From: Haloarcula amylolytica JCM 13557
Lineage (GTDB): Archaea > Halobacteriota > Halobacteria > Halobacteriales > Haloarculaceae
Assembly: GCF_000336615.1 (NCBI RefSeq)
Contig: NZ_AOLW01000019.1
Span: 1 to 64,000, forward strand
Length of the DNA: 64,000 nt
Reading direction: 5' to 3'
Under the pieces are notes generated by a model. The model saw only the letters and a list, made by a program, of their open reading frames with translations. It was not told the origin of the DNA and searched no databases. The position numbers and the translations under genes were made by a program. Shown piece after piece: positions 60,587 through 64,000 of this stretch (position 1 is its first letter; each line of letters opens with the position of its first letter).

Positions 60587-60939
60587 CAGGCCTCGGCCTC
60601 CTCGGCTTCTTCGTCCTCGACGTCTTCGTCAGCGTCCTCGTCGGCGTCGGCCTCGTCCGCAGCCGCTTCCTCGGCGTCTGCTTCGGCCTCGTCAGCGTCA
60701 GCTGCCGGTTCTGCGTCCGCCTCTTCGGCTTCGTCCTCGACCGCTTCCTCGACCTCACCGGCCTCGCCGCGGGCGGTGTCGGTCCATTCGAGGTTGCGGG
60801 CCTCGCGGCCCAGGTCGGCGTTGTTCTCGCACTTCGAGGAACAGAAGTGCGTGGTCGCACCGTCCTTGTGGACGAACATCGTCCCCGTGCCGGGTTCGAT
60901 GTCCGTGCCGCAGTAGTCACATTCGCGTGTCCGGGGCAT
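60586..60939 (-). CDS. rpl24e: Ribosomal protein L24e with acidic C-terminal extension
   Basis: A 117-residue protein. The first 60 residues are the L24e core with a zinc ribbon (Cys7, Cys10, Cys33, Cys37). The rest is an unusual tail of about 55 residues made almost only of Glu, Asp and Ala ([20 protein letters not shown] and similar), so the protein is about twice the normal length. It overlaps ndk by one base and S28e ends 3 bases before it. The tail is probably surface-exposed and helps in high salt. Confidence 0.9.
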   Translation of the reverse strand: MPRTRECDYCGTDIEPGTGTMFVHKDGATTHFCSSKCENNADLGREARNLEWTDTARGEAGEVEEAVEDEAEEADAEPAADADEAEADAEEAAADEADADEDADEDVEDEEAEEAEA

Positions 60940-60941
60940 GG

Positions 60942-61169
60942 TTACTGCCCTCCGATGGTGTCGGCCTCGCGAGCCGTCTCGCGGAGCTGGAGCACGTCAC
61001 CTTCGCGGACCGGGCCGAGAACGTTGCGCGTGATGATGCGCCCCTGGTTCTCGCCTTCGCGGATGCGGCACTTGACCTGCATGGCCTCGCCGTGCATCCC
61101 CGTCCGGCCCACGACTTCGATAACCTCGGCGGGCGTGGAACCGCTGCTTTCGGATTCCTCAGCGCTCAT
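60942..61169 (-). CDS. rps28e: Ribosomal protein S28e
   Basis: A 75-residue small-subunit protein with an OB-like fold. [20 protein letters not shown] and [17 protein letters not shown] are the conserved stretches and [18 protein letters not shown] is the typical C-terminus. It lies between L7Ae (11 bases upstream) and L24e (2 bases downstream), the conserved archaeal order. Confidence 0.96.
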   Translation of the reverse strand: MSAEESESSGSTPAEVIEVVGRTGMHGEAMQVKCRIREGENQGRIITRNVLGPVREGDVLQLRETAREADTIGGQ

Positions 61170-61180
61170 CCGAGGTCACC

Positions 61181-61543
61181 TCACCGAAGCTCCTCGACCT
61201 TGTCGGCGATGTCCTCGACATCGGCGTCAGCCTCACCGGCGTCGGTGACGGCTGCGGCGGCCGAGCCGACTTCGAGCCCGGCGGCGTGACCGAGGTCGTC
61301 CTGCTGCTCGACGAAGATGAAGGGAACGCCCTTCTCGTCGGCAAGCTCCGGAATGTGCATGACGATTTCCTCGGGCTGGACGTCTTCGGCGACGAAGACG
61401 AGCTCAGCGGAGCCGCGCTCGATGGCTTTTGTCGTTTCGTTTGTACCCTTCTTTACCGCGCCTGTGTCCCGGGCGACCTCGAGCGCCTCAAGGGCGTCGT
61501 CTTCGAGGTCCGCGGGAACGTCGAAATCTACGTATACTGGCAT
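61181..61543 (-). CDS. rpl7ae: Ribosomal protein L7Ae
   Basis: A 120-residue RNA-binding protein of the large subunit, also a core component of archaeal C/D and H/ACA ribonucleoproteins and RNase P, binding kink-turns. [18 protein letters not shown] is the RNA-binding helix, [19 protein letters not shown] and [10 protein letters not shown] follow. ATG 61543 is preceded by a strong Shine-Dalgarno match. It heads the S28e-L24e-Ndk operon and has a long structured leader with a kink-turn-like motif, consistent with known L7Ae self-control in other archaea. Confidence 0.96.
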   Translation of the reverse strand: MPVYVDFDVPADLEDDALEALEVARDTGAVKKGTNETTKAIERGSAELVFVAEDVQPEEIVMHIPELADEKGVPFIFVEQQDDLGHAAGLEVGSAAAAVTDAGEADADVEDIADKVEELR

Positions 61544-61551
61544 TTGTATGT

Positions 61552-61559
61552 TCACCTCC
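61552..61559 (-). promoter_or_regulatory. Strong Shine-Dalgarno before rpl7ae
   Basis: On the minus strand the sequence is ggaggtga, ending eight bases before ATG 61543. It is an eight-base match to the 16S anti-SD. Most haloarchaeal mRNAs are leaderless, so a perfect Shine-Dalgarno is notable. Confidence 0.6.
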
Positions 61560-61566
61560 TGCGCGC

Positions 61567-61656
61567 GAGCTCAGGCTCCCCCGCCGTGTCCGGGCCGCGA
61601 GGCCCGTCACACCGTGATGGTGTGTATCCTGAAAAGGCTGGGAGCATCATCAACTC
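61567..61656 (-). promoter_or_regulatory. Kink-turn-like structured leader of rpl7ae
   Basis: On the RNA, gag (61656-61654) pairs with cuc (61569-61567). Next come box C-like ugauga (61652-61647) and gcuccc (61645-61640), which pairs exactly with gggagc (61580-61575) just before box D-like cuga (61574-61571). Inside the stem are two further hairpins (cacacc/ggugug and gggcc/ggccc). The motif resembles a C/D kink-turn with bulges that differ from the consensus. Confidence 0.45.
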
Positions 61657-61688
61657 GGCGCAGGCTGTACCCCATTCTGTGCCACCGG

Positions 61689-61697
61689 CCCTAAAAG
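61689..61697 (-). promoter_or_regulatory. TATA-like element of the rpl7ae operon
   Basis: On the minus strand the region reads cgaaagcgcttttaggg; the core cttttag, with a purine-rich BRE-like cgaaa before it, predicts a start near 61667 and a leader of about 125 bases. Confidence 0.4.
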
Positions 61698-61756
61698 CGC
61701 TTTCGAAGCCGAAATCGCGTGCCAGGCCGGCACACGGGTGCTGTCGGGTGGTCTGT

Positions 61757-62770
61757 CTATTCCGCGGCCGCCGACGCATCGGCCAGCGCAGCCCTCGCGT
61801 CGGAAACGAGACGGGCAACCACCTCGCCGGCGGGCCGAACGTCCTGTGCGAGCCCGGCGCTCTGGCCAGCGTAGTGGGGCAGGGCTTCGACGTCGCCGGT
61901 CATCCCGTCGAGCGGGGGCATATCAGCAAGCCGACTGATCGGCTCGCCGTCGGGCATCCGTGCGACCTGTTCGGAATCGCTGCCGCCGGTTTCCCCATCT
62001 GAATCGGCACCGGGCTGCTGTCTGACTTCGTCGGTTTCGAGGACCCGGTGTGGCTGGTCCGGCCAGCCCCGGTCGAACAGTTCGGTGAACCGCGTCGCCG
62101 TCTCGGGCGCATCGACGATGCGTTCCCGGTATGTTTCGTGAGCGCCCGATTCCTCGGTCGCCACGAACCGAGTCCCGAACCAGCCGCCGTCGGCGCCAAG
62201 CGTCAACGCCGCTGCGAGGCCGCGACCGTCGCCGAGACCGCCGGCTGCGACGACTGGCACTGGAACCGCGTCAGCCACCCGCGGGAGCAGTGCCATCGTC
62301 GTCACGTCGCTCTGGATGTGGCCGCCGGCCTCCCGACCCTGTGCAACGACGACATCGGCTCCGGCGTCGGTGGCAGCCTCGGCCTCGGCGGCACTTCCGA
62401 CCGTTACCATCGCCGTCCCACCGGCCTCGTGGACCCGGTCGATGTACGGTTCGGCGTCGCCAAAGGAGAAGGAGACAACCGACGTGCCCGCGTCCAGACA
62501 CGCATCGAGACACGCCGACGGCGAGAGCACGCCCGTCGATTCGTCGAGGACGACGTTGACGCCGATCACGCCGTCTGTCGCGGTTGCGGCTTCCGTGTAT
62601 GCATCACGAATCGCGTCGGCATCGCGCCACGACATCGCCAGCATCCCGAGGCCACCCGCGTCCGCGACCGCCGCGGCCAGGGCCGGCGTGGAGACGCTTC
62701 CGACCGGTGCCTGCACAACTGGGTGGTCGATACCGATTTTGGCACAGAGCGGGGTCTGGAGGGGTGCCAT
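61757..62770 (-). CDS. Nitronate monooxygenase-like FMN enzyme
   Basis: A 337-residue TIM-barrel flavoprotein of the NMO/2-nitropropane dioxygenase family. VQAPVGSVSTPALAAAVADA opens the barrel, VVVAQGREAGGH carries the residues around the FMN, and VVAAGGLGDGRGLAAALTLG with WFGTRFVATEES forms the phosphate-binding end. It oxidises nitronates or related acyl substrates; enoyl-ACP reductase (FabK) is a close relative, so the role is not fixed. ATG 62770 is used. It is divergent from tmcA, with 88 bases between. Confidence 0.8.
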   Translation of the reverse strand: MAPLQTPLCAKIGIDHPVVQAPVGSVSTPALAAAVADAGGLGMLAMSWRDADAIRDAYTEAATATDGVIGVNVVLDESTGVLSPSACLDACLDAGTSVVSFSFGDAEPYIDRVHEAGGTAMVTVGSAAEAEAATDAGADVVVAQGREAGGHIQSDVTTMALLPRVADAVPVPVVAAGGLGDGRGLAAALTLGADGGWFGTRFVATEESGAHETYRERIVDAPETATRFTELFDRGWPDQPHRVLETDEVRQQPGADSDGETGGSDSEQVARMPDGEPISRLADMPPLDGMTGDVEALPHYAGQSAGLAQDVRPAGEVVARLVSDARAALADASAAAE

Positions 62771-62858
62771 ACCGGCCACTGTGTCCGGTCCGGTGAAAAG
62801 CGTACCTGGGTAGCACCGTGACCGTCAGGTCCATACTGACTCGTCCGCCACCACCGGT

Positions 62859-64000
62859 ATGGACATCGCGCGCTCGCTCCGAGCCGAGGCCCGCCGCGCA
62901 AACGAGCGGCGACTGCTCGTGCTGGCGGGCGACCCCGACCGAACCCGGGCGCGAGCGAGGGCAGCCCTCGACGCTGCGGATATCCCCAGCGCTGAGACGA
63001 CCGTCGTCGGGCCGGAGTCGTTCCTCGACTGTGAACACCACGAGCAGTCCCGCGCCGAGGAACTCCTCGGGCGGACCCGGACGGCCGTCGTCGTCGATGC
63101 GCACGAGGAACTGCGGCCGGACGCGGTCGGGCGGACCGTCGGTGCAGTCGACGGCGGCGGCCTCTACGTTATTCTCGCGCCGCCGCTGGACCGATGGCCC
63201 GAGGAGCGGGACGGGTTCGATGCCTCGCTCGCGGTCCCGCCGTTCGGCGTCGAGGACGTGACCGGCCACTTCCGCCGTCGGTTCGTCGAGACGCTCCGGG
63301 CACACCGGGGTATCGCCATCGTCGACGCCGACACGGGCACTGTCGAGCAGGATGGTCTGACGAATCCGCCGCCGAGTCACCCGGTTCCAGACCCGGAACT
63401 GCCAGCCGACGCGCGGTTCCGCTCCGAGACCTACGCCCAGTGTCTCACCGACGACCAGCGGGACGCGGTCCAAGCGTTCGAGGCCCTGCAGGGCGACGGT
63501 ACGGCGGTCGTGGTCGAGGCCGACCGCGGTCGAGGGAAATCCAGCGCCGCCGGGCTGGCCGCCGGCAATCTCGCCGCAGAAGGCAGGGACGTGCTGGTGA
63601 CCGCACCGCAGTACCGGAGTGCCGGCGAGGTGTTCGCGCGGGCGGCACAGCTGCTGGAGACGCTTGGCGTTGATTTCACGCGCGACCGGCCGTCGGACCC
63701 CCAGCGGCTCGACTTTGCGGGGGCGGGCTGTGTGCGGTACGCACCGCCGGACGAGGCCGCGGCGCTTCCGAACGACCCCGACGTGGTCATCGTCGACGAG
63801 GCCGCGGCCCTACCAGTCCGGCGACTCGAACAGTTCCTCGACGCCCCGGCGGTCGCGTTTACCACGACCGTCCACGGCTACGAGGGGGCGGGCCGGGGCT
63901 TCTCCGTACGGTTCCGGGACCGCCTGGCGGAAAGCGACCACACGGTCACCGACGTGTCGATGACGACGCCCATCCGGTACGGCGACGCCGATCCCGTGGA
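62859..64000 (+). CDS. tmcA: tRNA(Met) cytidine acetyltransferase, N-terminal part
   Basis: The first 380 residues of TmcA, which makes N4-acetylcytidine in RNA using ATP and acetyl-CoA; the rest lies beyond the right edge. The N-terminal DUF1726-like domain (about 1-180) is followed by a P-loop helicase-like domain with Walker A DRGRGKSSAAG and Walker B VVIVDEAAALP. CLTDDQRDAVQAFEALQ precedes it, as in the family. The C-terminal GNAT domain is not in the window. Archaeal relatives modify tRNA and also rRNA. ATG 62859 fits the N-terminus. Confidence 0.9.
   Translation, partial: MDIARSLRAEARRANERRLLVLAGDPDRTRARARAALDAADIPSAETTVVGPESFLDCEHHEQSRAEELLGRTRTAVVVDAHEELRPDAVGRTVGAVDGGGLYVILAPPLDRWPEERDGFDASLAVPPFGVEDVTGHFRRRFVETLRAHRGIAIVDADTGTVEQDGLTNPPPSHPVPDPELPADARFRSETYAQCLTDDQRDAVQAFEALQGDGTAVVVEADRGRGKSSAAGLAAGNLAAEGRDVLVTAPQYRSAGEVFARAAQLLETLGVDFTRDRPSDPQRLDFAGAGCVRYAPPDEAAALPNDPDVVIVDEAAALPVRRLEQFLDAPAVAFTTTVHGYEGAGRGFSVRFRDRLAESDHTVTDVSMTTPIRYGDADPV

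Noticed and set aside
61567..61656. A free C/D box small RNA in the L7Ae leader
   Set aside because: There is only one box C and one box D with stems around them, and the region is joined to the operon's start; no D'/C' boxes or guide sequences are seen.

Overview
The window is a stretch of haloarchaeal chromosome, most like Haloarcula or a close relative. The reasons are a high G+C content, strongly acidic proteins, archaeal-only genes (glycerol-1-phosphate dehydrogenase, aIF2-beta, the aCPSF1 transcription terminator, L7Ae/S28e/L24e, GTP cyclohydrolase III, TmcA), several twin-arginine secretion signals, and many genes whose TATA-like element lies 25-30 bases before the start codon, as expected for leaderless mRNAs. 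I see no insertion sequence, integrase or CRISPR array. Both ends cut genes: glycerol-1-phosphate dehydrogenase at the left and TmcA at the right.

1-10 kb: a secreted family 3 glycoside hydrolase beside a TrmB-type sugar regulator, an NAD-dependent epimerase-like protein, and a 1515-residue glutamate synthase. 10-20 kb: a CBS protein, a patatin-like lipase with a long structured leader, prolyl-tRNA synthetase, a SAM hydroxide adenosyltransferase-like protein, and a cluster that looks like surface iron handling (membrane protein, double winged-helix regulator, Tat-exported DyP-like haem protein, P19-like lipoprotein). 20-32 kb: aCPSF1, an Nramp-like transporter lacking the usual metal ligands and coupled to a small P-loop protein, an orphan E1-alpha, a 527-bp element built from perfect triloop hairpins, and a complete thiamine ABC transporter. 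32-44 kb: an NhaC antiporter, an orphan fumarate reductase-like flavoprotein, a CapA-like protein, a DICT/HTH pair, aIF2-beta, cysteine synthase, SRAP, a TPP enzyme and the TIGR00300 ornithine cyclodeaminase family protein, whose 3' end and terminator are duplicated.

44-54 kb: a KaiC-like ATPase with a histidine kinase, a divergent ZIP transporter, an SDR enzyme, and an aroA-aroC-UDG operon. 54-64 kb: tRNA-Ser(UGA) and tRNA-Thr(UGU), a surface protein, GTP cyclohydrolase III, CBS and GNAT proteins, MsrB, glutaredoxin, the conserved L7Ae-S28e-L24e-Ndk operon with an unusual structured leader, a nitronate monooxygenase-like enzyme and TmcA.

The most unusual structures are the triloop-hairpin element (26382-26908), the L7Ae leader (about 61544-61667), the 88-bp duplication with a palindrome between its copies (44377-44613) and the 15-bp inverted repeat ahead of the patatin gene (10916-10993). 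None of these has been checked against other genomes.
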